Assembly (NCBI RefSeq): GCF_001514235.1 | Contig: NZ_KQ948927.1 | Span: forward strand, 586,474 to 650,473 | DNA: 64,000 nucleotides | Origin: Streptomyces caeruleatus | GTDB lineage: Bacteria; Actinomycetota; Actinomycetes; Streptomycetales; Streptomycetaceae | Reading direction: 5' to 3' | Shown: piece after piece, positions 34,507 through 41,932 of the stretch | Numbering within the stretch: position 1 is the stretch's first letter | Layout: every line of letters begins with the position of its first letter | Notes under the pieces: generated by a model | Databases searched by the model: none | What the model saw: the letters and a program-made list of their open reading frames with translations, nothing else | What the model was told of the DNA's origin: nothing | Position numbers and translations under genes: made by a program

Positions 34507-36333
34507 CTACGGGCGGAACCGCAGCACCTGCGGGTCGTGGTCGCTGATCTGGTCGTTGAACTCCGAGTTGACGTGCACGCTGTCGTACTCGAAGTCGCAG
34601 GAGTTCCGGATCGACGGGCTGATCAGGATCTGGTCCAGCGTCTGCGCGTTGCCCTGGTAGACGTACGAGTAACGCTCGCTCTGCGGTAGCGACTTGATCG
34701 CCGACCACAGGGCGCCGTCGTCCTCCAGCAGCTTGGCGGTGCCGGAGAACTCGAAGTCGTTGATGTCGCCGAGCGTGACGACGTCCGCGTTCTTCTGGAC
34801 GGCCAGGATGTCCTTCACGAACGCGTTCACCGCGGTCGCCTGGAGGTGGCGCTGGGTCTCCGAGCTGCGGACCGGCGGCTGGTACTGCGCGTGCAGCGAC
34901 TGGTCGCCGCCCTTGGAGGCGAAGTGGTTGGCGATCACGAAGACCGTGCGGCCACGGAAGGCGAACTCACCGGCCAGCGGCTTGCGGCTGTTCGCCCAGG
35001 CCGCGTTCGCCGGGTCGACACGGCCCGGGGAGACCGTCAGCGCGGCCTTGCCCTTCACCTTGGTCACACCGACGGCCGTCGTGGCGTCGCCGCCCGCACG
35101 GTCCACGAAGGAGACCCGCTCCGGGTTGAACAGGAACGCCTGACGGATGTTGCCACCCGGTTCACCGCCGTCGGCCTTGTCCACCGGGTCGATCGAGCGC
35201 CACTGGTACGCCGGTCCGCCCGCGGCGACGATCGCGTCGATCAGCTTCTGCATCGTCTGGTCGGCGGCGACCGTACCGTCGTCCTTCGCGCCGTTGTTGT
35301 CCTGGATCTCCTCCAGGGACACGATGTCGGGCGACTGGAGGCTGTTCACGATCGCGGAGGCGTGCGCGGCGAAGGTGCCGTCGGACGGGTCCAGGTTCTC
35401 GACGTTGTACGTCGCGACCGCCAGCTCGCCGCGCCCCTGCTTCCGCGTCGTCTCCCGCTTCAGGCCACCGCTCTTGAGCGTGCCCAGCTCGCTCGCGACC
35501 AGGGTGTAGCCGCCGAACTGGTTGTAGTCCAGCGGACCCGCGGTGGCGCCGGTGAGGGTGTCACCGACGTTCGCGACCGGGAAGTCGGCCGGCTTGCCCA
35601 GGGACTGGATCTGGAGACGTCCGGTGTTCTGGGACTCGTAGGAGCCGTAGACCGTGCCGCCGCGCCGGTTGCGGTGCTCCCACGGCTTCACCGTGACCCA
35701 CAGTTCGGTGTACGGGTCGGTGGCGGTGACCACACGGGCGTCGTCGACCCGGACGTTCATGCCCTCCAGGGACTCGTAGTAGTCCAGGGCGTACTTCGCC
35801 GGGCGCAGCGTCAGCCCGTTGAGCGAACCGTTCGCGGCCGTGTCGCCGGCCCCCGTGTACCGGTCCGGCACCGAGTCCTCGTCGACGACCGTCGCGGCCG
35901 GGACGGCGTTGCCGCTGGAGACGACGGTGATCACCGGCTTGGTGATCTCGGTCAGCGACTGGTTGCCGGAGGAGGTGCCGCCCGGGACGTACTCCGAGAC
36001 CGTGCCCGAGACCAGGACCGAGTCGCCGACGGCGACCTTCGGGACGGAACTCGTGAAGACGAAGACGCCCTCGCTGGTGGCGGGGTTGTCGTCCGCGTCC
36101 GGATCCTGGATCCAGAAGCCTCTGGACGAGCCGTAGGTGCGTACGCCGGTGACGATTCCGGCCACGTCCGTGACCTGCTTGCCGGCGTACGGCGATATGC
36201 GGGTGCTGCCCTGGACGTCATGGATGCGCACGGAGTCGGCGTGCGCGGGAGTGGTGAGGACGACGGTGGACGCAGCGGAACACACGGCGGCGACGGTGAG
36301 CGCGGCGAGACGTGCGGACTTCTTGCTCGGCAA
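34507..36333 (-). CDS. secreted endonuclease/exonuclease/phosphatase family protein
   Basis: A 608-residue exported nuclease. A TTG start at 36333 is chosen: GGAGGGA lies eight bases upstream, and the protein then opens with a proper signal peptide (MPSKKSARLAALTVAAVCSA to PAHA). Residues about 35-260 resemble an OB-fold/lamin-tail-type region (VAGIVTGVRTYGSSRGFWIQ). The C-terminal 340 residues are the EEP domain with ATYNVENL, VSLEEIQDN, NHFASKGGD, LGDINDFEFSG and the final SDHDP, covering the metal and catalytic residues. It probably degrades extracellular DNA. Confidence 0.9.
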   Translation of the reverse strand: MPSKKSARLAALTVAAVCSAASTVVLTTPAHADSVRIHDVQGSTRISPYAGKQVTDVAGIVTGVRTYGSSRGFWIQDPDADDNPATSEGVFVFTSSVPKVAVGDSVLVSGTVSEYVPGGTSSGNQSLTEITKPVITVVSSGNAVPAATVVDEDSVPDRYTGAGDTAANGSLNGLTLRPAKYALDYYESLEGMNVRVDDARVVTATDPYTELWVTVKPWEHRNRRGGTVYGSYESQNTGRLQIQSLGKPADFPVANVGDTLTGATAGPLDYNQFGGYTLVASELGTLKSGGLKRETTRKQGRGELAVATYNVENLDPSDGTFAAHASAIVNSLQSPDIVSLEEIQDNNGAKDDGTVAADQTMQKLIDAIVAAGGPAYQWRSIDPVDKADGGEPGGNIRQAFLFNPERVSFVDRAGGDATTAVGVTKVKGKAALTVSPGRVDPANAAWANSRKPLAGEFAFRGRTVFVIANHFASKGGDQSLHAQYQPPVRSSETQRHLQATAVNAFVKDILAVQKNADVVTLGDINDFEFSGTAKLLEDDGALWSAIKSLPQSERYSYVYQGNAQTLDQILISPSIRNSCDFEYDSVHVNSEFNDQISDHDPQVLRFRP

Positions 36334-36433
36334 CGTAAATCCCTCCGGGGACGTGAATGAGCGCCGGGACGAGGGTGGTGCGTGGAACGGTGGGTGCAAA
36401 GGCTGGTGCAGGCGCGACCGGTGGGGCGGTGGC

Positions 36434-36486
36434 GACGCGCGTAGAAAATACAGTGAACAGATGTCCGCTCGGTTTCTACGCGCGTC
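36434..36486. promoter_or_regulatory. 14-bp perfect inverted repeat upstream of the nuclease gene
   Basis: GACGCGCGTAGAAA (36434-36447) and TTTCTACGCGCGTC (36473-36486) are exact inverse copies with a 25-base spacer, in the 330-base gap between the nuclease and the next gene. On the nuclease strand TTGACG overlaps one arm and could be a minus-35 box. It may be an operator or a leader hairpin; 14-bp perfect arms are unlikely by chance. Confidence 0.6.
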
Positions 36487-36663
36487 AATCTCCTGCCTGG
36501 TCAAGCCACTTGTCAAGGTTTCGGCCATGTACGGTGCCCGACGGGGAGATGAACCAGGTGGCATGGGTGGAAATCCGTCTAGGCTGAGCGGTTGAGCCGT
36601 GATGCGTACGGCCGAGGGCCGTGTCGCTTACGGCCATGCAGAACGCCCTAGGAGAAACAGCCG

Positions 36664-38127
36664 ATGTCAGACAGCTCCTCCCTGCCGCCGGTGCGGCTGC
36701 ACCCCGAAGCGGAGCTGGCGCGGGACGCGCTGTCCACGCCGTTGCTTTCCCGGGCCACGCGGCTGGCCCGCTGGGCCGGGCCCGACACCCGGGTCGACGC
36801 CGGCGGCGGCCTCGTCGAGGAGCAACTGCCGGCGGCCGCCGAGGCGCTCGGGCTGAGCGGCGACGACGCCGCCGCGTACGCGAGCGAGGCCTGGCGCGTG
36901 GCCGTGGACACCGGGCTGGTCGAGATCGTCGACGAGGAGGCGGGCACGGTCGGGACCGGCGCGGAGCTGGCGCTGCTGACCGGCGGTTCGCCGCAGGACG
37001 TGCTCGGGGTGTGGCTGGCGGCGCTGGAGACGGTGATCGCCGACGCGTGCGTGCCCGACCTCGACGACCTCGTCGACGCCATCGACACGGGCGGCGAGAT
37101 CGACTTCTCCTCGCTGGACTGGGACCCGGAGGCCGAGGCGGAGTTCCTCGACGGAGTCCTCGGCAACCTGTACCTGCTGACCGCCAGCGAGGACGGCCCC
37201 GGCGACGCCCCCGTGCCGCTGCCCGCCCTCGCCGCGTCGATGATCGTGCCCAGCGACATGGGCGAGCCCACCAACGACGTGCTGGAGCAGGTCTCCGACG
37301 CGATGATGCGCCTCGACGACCAGTTCCGGGTCCTGGCGCCGGTCGGGCTCGTGGACTACCGGCCGGTGGACGAGGCGCTGATGGCGGACGCGGACGCGGA
37401 CGCGGATGCGGAGGCCGAGGCCGAGGCAGCCGAGGGGACGTCGGCCGCCGTCGACGAGACTGACGTCTCGCGCTACGGCATGGTGCGGCTGACCCCGCTC
37501 GGCCTGTACGGGCTGCGGTCGCGGCTGCTGGAGGCCGGCTTCGAGGCACCCGCCGTCGGCGACCTCGCGGACAAGGGCGCCGACGCCCTGCTCGACGGCA
37601 CGGCCACCTTCCCCCAGGTCGCCGCGCGCGCCGAGACCGAGATGTGGCTGGCCCGGCGCGAATCCCTCGCCGCGGCACGGGAGTTGCTGGCTGCGGCACG
37701 GGGCCTGGACGCCGGGGCACCGCTGCGGCGGCTGCGCTGCCAGCAGGCGCTGTCCCTGCTGGGCGCGGAGGCCGAGCCGGCCCTCCGGGAGGTCCTCGAC
37801 GATCCCGAGCTGGGCGGACTGGCCCGGGTCTGGCTCACCGAGGCGGGGTTCTCCGACGTTCCCGCGCCCTCCCAGGACCTGGTGTTCTGGCTGACCGTCG
37901 ACACGGTGGCAGCGCAGCTGGCGGCGGAGGGGAACTCCGACGAGCTGCGGGCGCTGGTGGAGGGGCTGGCCGCGCAGCACGGTGGGTTCTTCGCGGCGGC
38001 CTGGCGGGTGGATCATCCGGCGACCGCGGATGTGCTGGAGGCGATGGGGCGGTTGCATCCGGACAAGAGGATCGCCAAGGAGGCGCGTAAGGCTGCCTTC
38101 AAGGCGCGGTCGCAGCAGGGTGGGTGA
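36664..38127 (+). CDS. conserved hypothetical protein, 487 residues
   Basis: I do not recognise a named domain. The sequence is acidic, rich in Ala/Leu/Glu and predicted helical throughout, with no signal peptide or membrane segment. Residues about 235-265 are an Asp/Ala/Glu repeat (ADADADADAEAEAEAAE). The C-terminal part has short helical units (LRRLRCQQALSLLGAEAEPA, GLARVWLTEAG) resembling HEAT-type repeats. Codon use is typical, and a start MSDSSSLPPVRLHPEAELAR follows a GGAG-like site. It faces away from the nuclease gene. Confidence 0.75.
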   Translation: MSDSSSLPPVRLHPEAELARDALSTPLLSRATRLARWAGPDTRVDAGGGLVEEQLPAAAEALGLSGDDAAAYASEAWRVAVDTGLVEIVDEEAGTVGTGAELALLTGGSPQDVLGVWLAALETVIADACVPDLDDLVDAIDTGGEIDFSSLDWDPEAEAEFLDGVLGNLYLLTASEDGPGDAPVPLPALAASMIVPSDMGEPTNDVLEQVSDAMMRLDDQFRVLAPVGLVDYRPVDEALMADADADADAEAEAEAAEGTSAAVDETDVSRYGMVRLTPLGLYGLRSRLLEAGFEAPAVGDLADKGADALLDGTATFPQVAARAETEMWLARRESLAAARELLAAARGLDAGAPLRRLRCQQALSLLGAEAEPALREVLDDPELGGLARVWLTEAGFSDVPAPSQDLVFWLTVDTVAAQLAAEGNSDELRALVEGLAAQHGGFFAAAWRVDHPATADVLEAMGRLHPDKRIAKEARKAAFKARSQQGG

Positions 38128-38154
38128 CGGCTGCTTGCGGGTGCGGGTGCGTGG

Positions 38155-38212
38155 GGGCTGGTCGCGCCCACGCGGCGGAGCCGCATATTGACACCGCCCC
38201 GCGCCCCTAAGG
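38155..38212 (+). repeat. Dispersed element (GGTCGCGCCC-CGGCGGAGCCGC)
   Basis: CTGGTCGCGCCCACGCGGCG, a GCGGAGCCGC segment, then CACCGCCCCGCGCCCCTAAG. The same block recurs at 63.92-63.98 kb inside the last partial gene. Confidence 0.65.
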
Positions 38213-38267
38213 GCGTTGCCGCGCCCGGCGTTGATTCATGGAAGTGGGCGCCCTGAGGACGTCTCAC

Positions 38268-38289
38268 GTTCAACCCGCGTTCAGGCATG
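38268..38289 (+). promoter_or_regulatory. Candidate PHO box (PhoP site)
   Basis: Two GTTCA direct repeats exactly 11 bases apart (38268-38272 and 38279-38283) in GTTCAACCCGCGTTCAGGC. Streptomyces PhoP binds 11-bp direct repeat units built on GTTCA(C/T)C. The site lies 67 bases before a PhoX-type phosphatase gene, as expected for a phosphate-starvation target. Confidence 0.65.
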
Positions 38290-38355
38290 GGCGGGACCGT
38301 AGCGCCGACTCGAGGTCCGCCACCCTCCACGGCACCCACTGTCTCAGGAGACACC

Positions 38356-39807
38356 ATGTCGCTCACCCGTAGGGACTTCGCCAGGAATTCCGCGATCACC
38401 GGTGCCGGTGTCGCGCTGGCGGGCAGTGCCGGCGTGCTGGCCAGCGCGCCGAACGCGCTCGCGTCCACGGAGGCCGCGGCCGAGGGCGAGAAGCCGGCGG
38501 ACGCCCACGGGGGCGGCGTCGGGTACGGCCCGCTGATCCCGGACCCGAAGGGCATCCTCGCGCTGCCCGCCGGGTTCACGTACCGCGTCATCACCTACAG
38601 CGGCAAGACCAAGCTGGAGTCGGGCGAGTTCACCCCCTCCAACCACGACGGCACGGCCACCTTCGACGGGCCGCGCGGCACCACCCTCCTCGTCAACAAC
38701 CACGAGCTGAAGGGCCCGCGCGCCAACTGGCAGTACCCCGTCCCGCTCACCGACGGCCTCGTCTACGACCCCGCCGCGGCCGGTGGCTGCACGGTCGTCG
38801 AGGTCCGTCCCGGCGGGCAGGTCGCCGAGTGGGTCGGCATCGCCGGCACCTCCACCAACTGCGCGGGCGGCCGCACCCCCTGGGGCACCTGGCTCACCTG
38901 CGAGGAGAACTCCGACCGGGCCGGCACCAACGGCATGACCAAGGACCACGGTTACGTCTTCGAGGTCGACCCCGTCGACCGCCGCGCCAACCGCGACCCC
39001 AAGCCGCTGAAGTTCTTCGGCCGCTACGACCACGAGGCCGTCGTCATCGACCCCAGGCGCGGCCACGCCTACCTGACCGAGGACGCCGCGGGCCCCAACG
39101 GCCTGCTGTTCCGCTGGACCCCGCCGAAGGGCTTCGAGTACGGCCACGGCAAGTTCCGCACGCTGGCCGACGACGCCGGTGTCCTGCAGGCCCCCAAGTG
39201 CTTCGACTCGGGCGGCAAGTTCGTCGACGACCTCTCCCGCGCCACGAAGATCGGCACGGTGTACGGCGTCGACTGGGTGGACGTCCCCGACCGCGACGCG
39301 AAGAGCACGCCCGTGCGAAAGCAGTTCGCCGACGGTGAGATCACCCGCGCCCGCAAACTCGAGGGCATGTGGTGGGGCGACGGCGGCACCTACATCGTCT
39401 CCTCCTACGCCCGCGAGGAGAGCCCCGTCCAGCACGACGGCCAGGTCTGGTTCTACGACCCCAAGCGCCGCACCCTCACCCTGAAGGTCCTCCTCGGCGT
39501 CAACCCCGACCCGTCCCAGGACGGCGCCCTCGACGGCCCCGACAACATCACCGTCTCCCCCTACGGCGGCCTCGTCATCGCCGAGGACGGCGAGGGCGTC
39601 CAGCACCTCTTCGGCGCCACCGACAGCGGCCGCACCTACCCCATCGCCCGCAACGAGCTGAACATCGGCACGGAAGACGACCCGGAATACAGCGAGTTCA
39701 CCGGCGTCACCTTCTCGTGCGACGGAAAGACCCTCTACGCCAACATCCAGACGCCGGGCGTCATGCTGGCGATCACCGGTCCTTGGAAGCGCCAGAAGCG
39801 CGGCTGA
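38356..39807 (+). CDS. Tat-exported PhoX-family phosphatase (DUF839)
   Basis: A 483-residue protein with a twin-arginine signal (LTRRDFARNSAITGAGVALA) and a predicted cleavage after the SAPNALA region. The mature part is a DUF839/PhoX-type beta-propeller: TLLVNNHELKGPRANW, NCAGGRTPWGTWLTCEEN, DHEAVVIDPRRGHAYLTEDA and YGGLVIAEDGEGVQHLFG, with the conserved T-W-T-CEE and ED motifs that hold calcium/iron in PhoX. It is likely a phosphatase secreted under phosphate limitation, supported by a PHO-box-like repeat upstream. Confidence 0.9.
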   Translation: MSLTRRDFARNSAITGAGVALAGSAGVLASAPNALASTEAAAEGEKPADAHGGGVGYGPLIPDPKGILALPAGFTYRVITYSGKTKLESGEFTPSNHDGTATFDGPRGTTLLVNNHELKGPRANWQYPVPLTDGLVYDPAAAGGCTVVEVRPGGQVAEWVGIAGTSTNCAGGRTPWGTWLTCEENSDRAGTNGMTKDHGYVFEVDPVDRRANRDPKPLKFFGRYDHEAVVIDPRRGHAYLTEDAAGPNGLLFRWTPPKGFEYGHGKFRTLADDAGVLQAPKCFDSGGKFVDDLSRATKIGTVYGVDWVDVPDRDAKSTPVRKQFADGEITRARKLEGMWWGDGGTYIVSSYAREESPVQHDGQVWFYDPKRRTLTLKVLLGVNPDPSQDGALDGPDNITVSPYGGLVIAEDGEGVQHLFGATDSGRTYPIARNELNIGTEDDPEYSEFTGVTFSCDGKTLYANIQTPGVMLAITGPWKRQKRG

Positions 39808-39842
39808 ACTTAATTCGCTCGCCCGGCCCGCGGCACCCCTCC

Positions 39843-39848
39843 TAGAGT
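39843..39848 (+). promoter_or_regulatory. Candidate minus-10 box of the Y RNA transcript
   Basis: TAGAGT matches the TANNNT consensus and places a transcription start about 39855-39856, exactly where the closing stem of the first RNA begins. No convincing minus-35 hexamer is seen at the right distance. Confidence 0.5.
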
Positions 39849-39855
39849 GATGAAC

Positions 39856-39992
39856 GTCCAGGTGCGAAGGCAGGACCTACTTCCACTCTTAATGGGGAGG
39901 CCGCGGGTTCGAATCCCGCCACCGGTTCCACGAGCCGGTGTAGCTCAGCGGCAGAGCACCTAATGTCGGTTCCGCCGATCTGAACTCTGGAC
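39856..39992 (+). ncRNA. Y RNA-like (YrlA-type) RNA 1 with permuted class I tRNA mimic
   Basis: The ends pair as GTCCAG (39856-39861) with CTGGAC (39987-39992). An internal loop GTGCGAA / GATCTGAACT follows, then an upper stem GGCAGGACC (39869-39877) with GGTTCCGCC (39968-39976), one mismatch. This is the layout of the Ro60-binding part of Y RNAs. Inside is a tRNA in permuted order: T arm GCGGG-TTCGAAT-CCCGC (39903-39919), acceptor strand CACCGGT, loop TCCACGA, acceptor strand GCCGGTG (39934-39940), TA, D arm GCTC-AGCGGCA-GAGC (39943-39957). A weak anticodon-like arm with loop CTCTTAA (39886-39892) precedes the T arm. A genuine permuted tRNA gene is the alternative; the adjacent TROVE gene favours a Y RNA. 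Confidence 0.85.
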
Positions 39993-40004
39993 ACCACAAC
40001 TTCA

Positions 40005-40044
40005 TGCACCTCCCGGTGCGAGCATTTTGATCTCGGGAGGCGCA
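40005..40044 (+). ncRNA. Minimal hairpin with Y RNA core between the two Y RNAs
   Basis: CCTCCCG (40009-40015) pairs with CGGGAGG (40034-40040), extended by TGC/GCA outside one mismatch. The 18-base interior GTGCGAGCATTTTGATCT begins with the same GTGCG and ends with the same GATCT-type sequence that flank the closing stems of both larger RNAs. It could be a reduced Ro60-binding element or a processing signal; no tRNA-like part is present. Confidence 0.5.
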
Positions 40045-40053
40045 GCTCAAGGT

Positions 40054-40207
40054 GGGTGCCCGGTGCGCAGGCAGCGGATACTTCGGGAGCTGGTGAGGGA
40101 AACCCCTCGTGCGGGTTCGAATCCCGTCATCGACTTCGGGTCGGTGTGGCGGAACGGAAGACGCGCCAGTTATAAGCAACCGCAGCCGACTTCGAACTCG
40201 GGCACCC
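40054..40207 (+). ncRNA. Y RNA-like (YrlA-type) RNA 2 with permuted class II tRNA-Leu mimic
   Basis: A perfect 9-bp closing stem GGGTGCCCG (40054-40062) / CGGGCACCC (40199-40207), internal loop GTGCGCA / GACTTCGAACT, upper stem GGCAGCGG (40070-40077) / CCGCAGCC (40180-40187) with an A-A mismatch. The insert is a permuted class II tRNA: stem AGCTGG/CCAGTT, long variable arm GAGGG-AAAC-CCCTC (40095-40108), T arm GCGGG-TTCGAAT-CCCGT (40111-40127), acceptor strands CATCGAC (40128-40134) and GTCGGTG (40140-40146) closed by a TTCGG loop, then TG and a D arm GCG-GAACGGAAGA-CGC as in tRNA-Leu. It shares GTGCG.AGGCAG with RNA 1. Confidence 0.87.
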
Positions 40208-40214
40208 TCCTTTT
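40199..40214 (+). terminator. Terminator formed by the Y RNA 2 closing stem
   Basis: The 3' strand CGGGCACCC of the closing helix is followed by TCCTTTT, so the Ro-binding stem itself can act as an intrinsic terminator. The 5' strand lies 137 bases upstream. Confidence 0.55.
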
Positions 40215-40239
40215 GCTGCGCCTCCCTCCGAAAGCACAG

Positions 40240-40257
40240 TGAATTCGGGGGAATTCA
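40240..40257 (+). promoter_or_regulatory. Hairpin presenting the ribosome site of the TROVE gene
   Basis: TGAATTC (40240-40246) and GAATTCA (40251-40257) form a 7-bp stem with loop GGGG; the loop and first stem base are the Shine-Dalgarno GGGGG, with nine bases from the G run to the ATG at 40260. Such a hairpin could tune translation of the Ro60 homologue. Confidence 0.55.
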
Positions 40258-40259
40258 GC

Positions 40260-41840
40260 ATGGCGCGATTCAACACGCGGGCCGCCAAGGCGCGCCCCAC
40301 TTCGCGAGTGACATCGACAGGGCGGGTACTGCGTACCTACGAGGGCGGCCGGGGCCGTGAGCGGGACGCCCGTTCCGAGCTCTTCCTGCTGTCGGTCGCC
40401 AACTTCGTCTCGCAGCAGACGTTCTACGAGACCGGCGCCGACCGCGACGACCGGTTCGCGCGGCTCGTGCGCGAGCTCGCTGTCACCGACCCGGTGTGGA
40501 CGGCCGGCCTGCTCGGCTGGCTGCGCGGCGAGGGCAACCTCCGCACCGCGTCCATCGTGGGCGCCGCCGAGTACGTCAAGGCCCGCCTGGACGCCGGGGC
40601 CACCGACGGTCCGTCGAACCGGCAGGTCGTCGCCTCCGTGCTCCAGCGGCCTGACGAGCCCGGCGAGCTGCTCGCGTACTGGACGGCGCTGTACGGCCGT
40701 AACGTCCCGAAGCCCGTCAAGCGCGGCGTCGCCGACGCCGTACGCCGTCTCTACAGCGGCAAGTCGCTGCTGAAGTACGACACCGCGTCCAAGGGATACC
40801 GCTTCGGCGACATCCTCAACCTGGTGCACGCGGCGCCGGACCCGGACAAGCCGTGGCAGGGCGAGCTGTTCCAGTACGCCCTCGACCGCCGGCACAACCC
40901 GGACACCGCCGTGCCGCCCGCGTCCGCCCGGACGCTGGTCGCGCACCGCGAGCTGATGGCGCTGCCCGTCGAGGAGCGGCGCGCGGTGGTCACGTCGCGG
41001 GGCGGGGCGGAGCGGCTCGCGGCGGCCGGGATGACGTGGGAGGCGCTGGCGGGCTGGCTGCAGGGCCCGATGGACAGGGCGGCCTGGGAGGCCGTCATCC
41101 CGTCCATGGGCTCCATGGCGCTGATCCGCAACCTGCGGAACTTCGACGAGGCGGGCGTGTCCGACGAGGTGGCGGCCCAGGTCGCCGCGCGGATCAGCGA
41201 CCCAGCCGAGGTCGTACGGTCGCGGCAGTTCCCCTTCCGGTACCTCGCCGCGTACCAGCACGCGCCGTCGCTGCGCTGGGCGTACCCGCTGGAGCAGGCG
41301 CTCGGCCACGCGCTGGCCAATGTGCCCGCGCTGCCCGGCCGGACGCTGATCCTGGTCGACCGCTCCGGCTCGATGTGGAGTCCGCTGTCCGACCGTTCCA
41401 AGCTCAACCGGGCCGACGCGGCGGCGATCTTCGGTACGGCGCTGGCGCTGCGGGCGAAGAAGGCGGACCTGGTGGAGTTCGGCTCCACGAGCGCCCCGGT
41501 GCGTTTCCGCGGGGGCGAGTCGGTGCTGAAGATCCTGGGCCGCTTCGGTGACCTGGGCGGCACCGACACCACCGAGGCGGTCCGCCGGCACTACCGCAAG
41601 CACGACCGGGTGCTGATCGTCACCGACGAGCAGTACGCGTACAGCCGCCACGGCGACCCGACCGAGCAGGTCCCCGCCGACGTGCCGGTCTACACCTGGA
41701 ACCTCGCCGGCTACCGGGCGGGCCACGACCCGTCGGGGAAGGCGAACCGGCACACCTTCGGCGGCCTGTCGGACGCCGCTTTCCGGATGGTTCCGCTGCT
41801 CGAAGGCGCTCGGAACGCCGACTGGCCCTGGGCGGTCTGA
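40260..41840 (+). CDS. rsr: TROVE-domain protein, Ro60 homologue (Rsr)
   Basis: A 526-residue bacterial Ro60. The TROVE/HEAT ring covers residues about 1-350 (YEGGRGRERDARSELFLLSV, NFVSQQTFYETGADRDDRF, SIVGAAEYVKARLDAG, WEAVIPSMGSMALIRNLRNF). A von Willebrand A domain follows, with an intact MIDAS DRSGS (Asp367, Ser369, Ser371) and IVTDEQYAY. Ro60 proteins bind the ends of misfolded RNAs in their ring and Y RNAs on the outside; bacterial Rsr can tether PNPase through a Y RNA. The ATG start at 40260 (MARFNTRAAK) is used because the shorter upstream extension falls in the hairpin. Two Y RNA genes lie immediately upstream. Confidence 0.95.
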   Translation: MARFNTRAAKARPTSRVTSTGRVLRTYEGGRGRERDARSELFLLSVANFVSQQTFYETGADRDDRFARLVRELAVTDPVWTAGLLGWLRGEGNLRTASIVGAAEYVKARLDAGATDGPSNRQVVASVLQRPDEPGELLAYWTALYGRNVPKPVKRGVADAVRRLYSGKSLLKYDTASKGYRFGDILNLVHAAPDPDKPWQGELFQYALDRRHNPDTAVPPASARTLVAHRELMALPVEERRAVVTSRGGAERLAAAGMTWEALAGWLQGPMDRAAWEAVIPSMGSMALIRNLRNFDEAGVSDEVAAQVAARISDPAEVVRSRQFPFRYLAAYQHAPSLRWAYPLEQALGHALANVPALPGRTLILVDRSGSMWSPLSDRSKLNRADAAAIFGTALALRAKKADLVEFGSTSAPVRFRGGESVLKILGRFGDLGGTDTTEAVRRHYRKHDRVLIVTDEQYAYSRHGDPTEQVPADVPVYTWNLAGYRAGHDPSGKANRHTFGGLSDAAFRMVPLLEGARNADWPWAV

Positions 41841-41932
41841 GGTCCGGCGCGCGCCGGGAGCGTGGCCCGCACTCACGGGGGTGCGGGCCACACCCTTGCC
41901 GGGCGGCGGATTGACATCTAACATTTCAGTTC

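Noticed and set aside
39903..39960. Ordinary tRNA gene(s) upstream of the TROVE gene
   Set aside because: T and D arms are present but in reversed order, and no linear cloverleaf with 5' acceptor first can be drawn; the second copy has a TTCGG loop where the two acceptor strands meet.
39889..40179. Minus-strand short protein over the Y RNA region ending in a WRDSNPRPPH-like sequence
   Set aside because: That peptide is a known false translation of tRNA T-arm sequence read in reverse; it supports tRNA-like RNA here instead of a protein.
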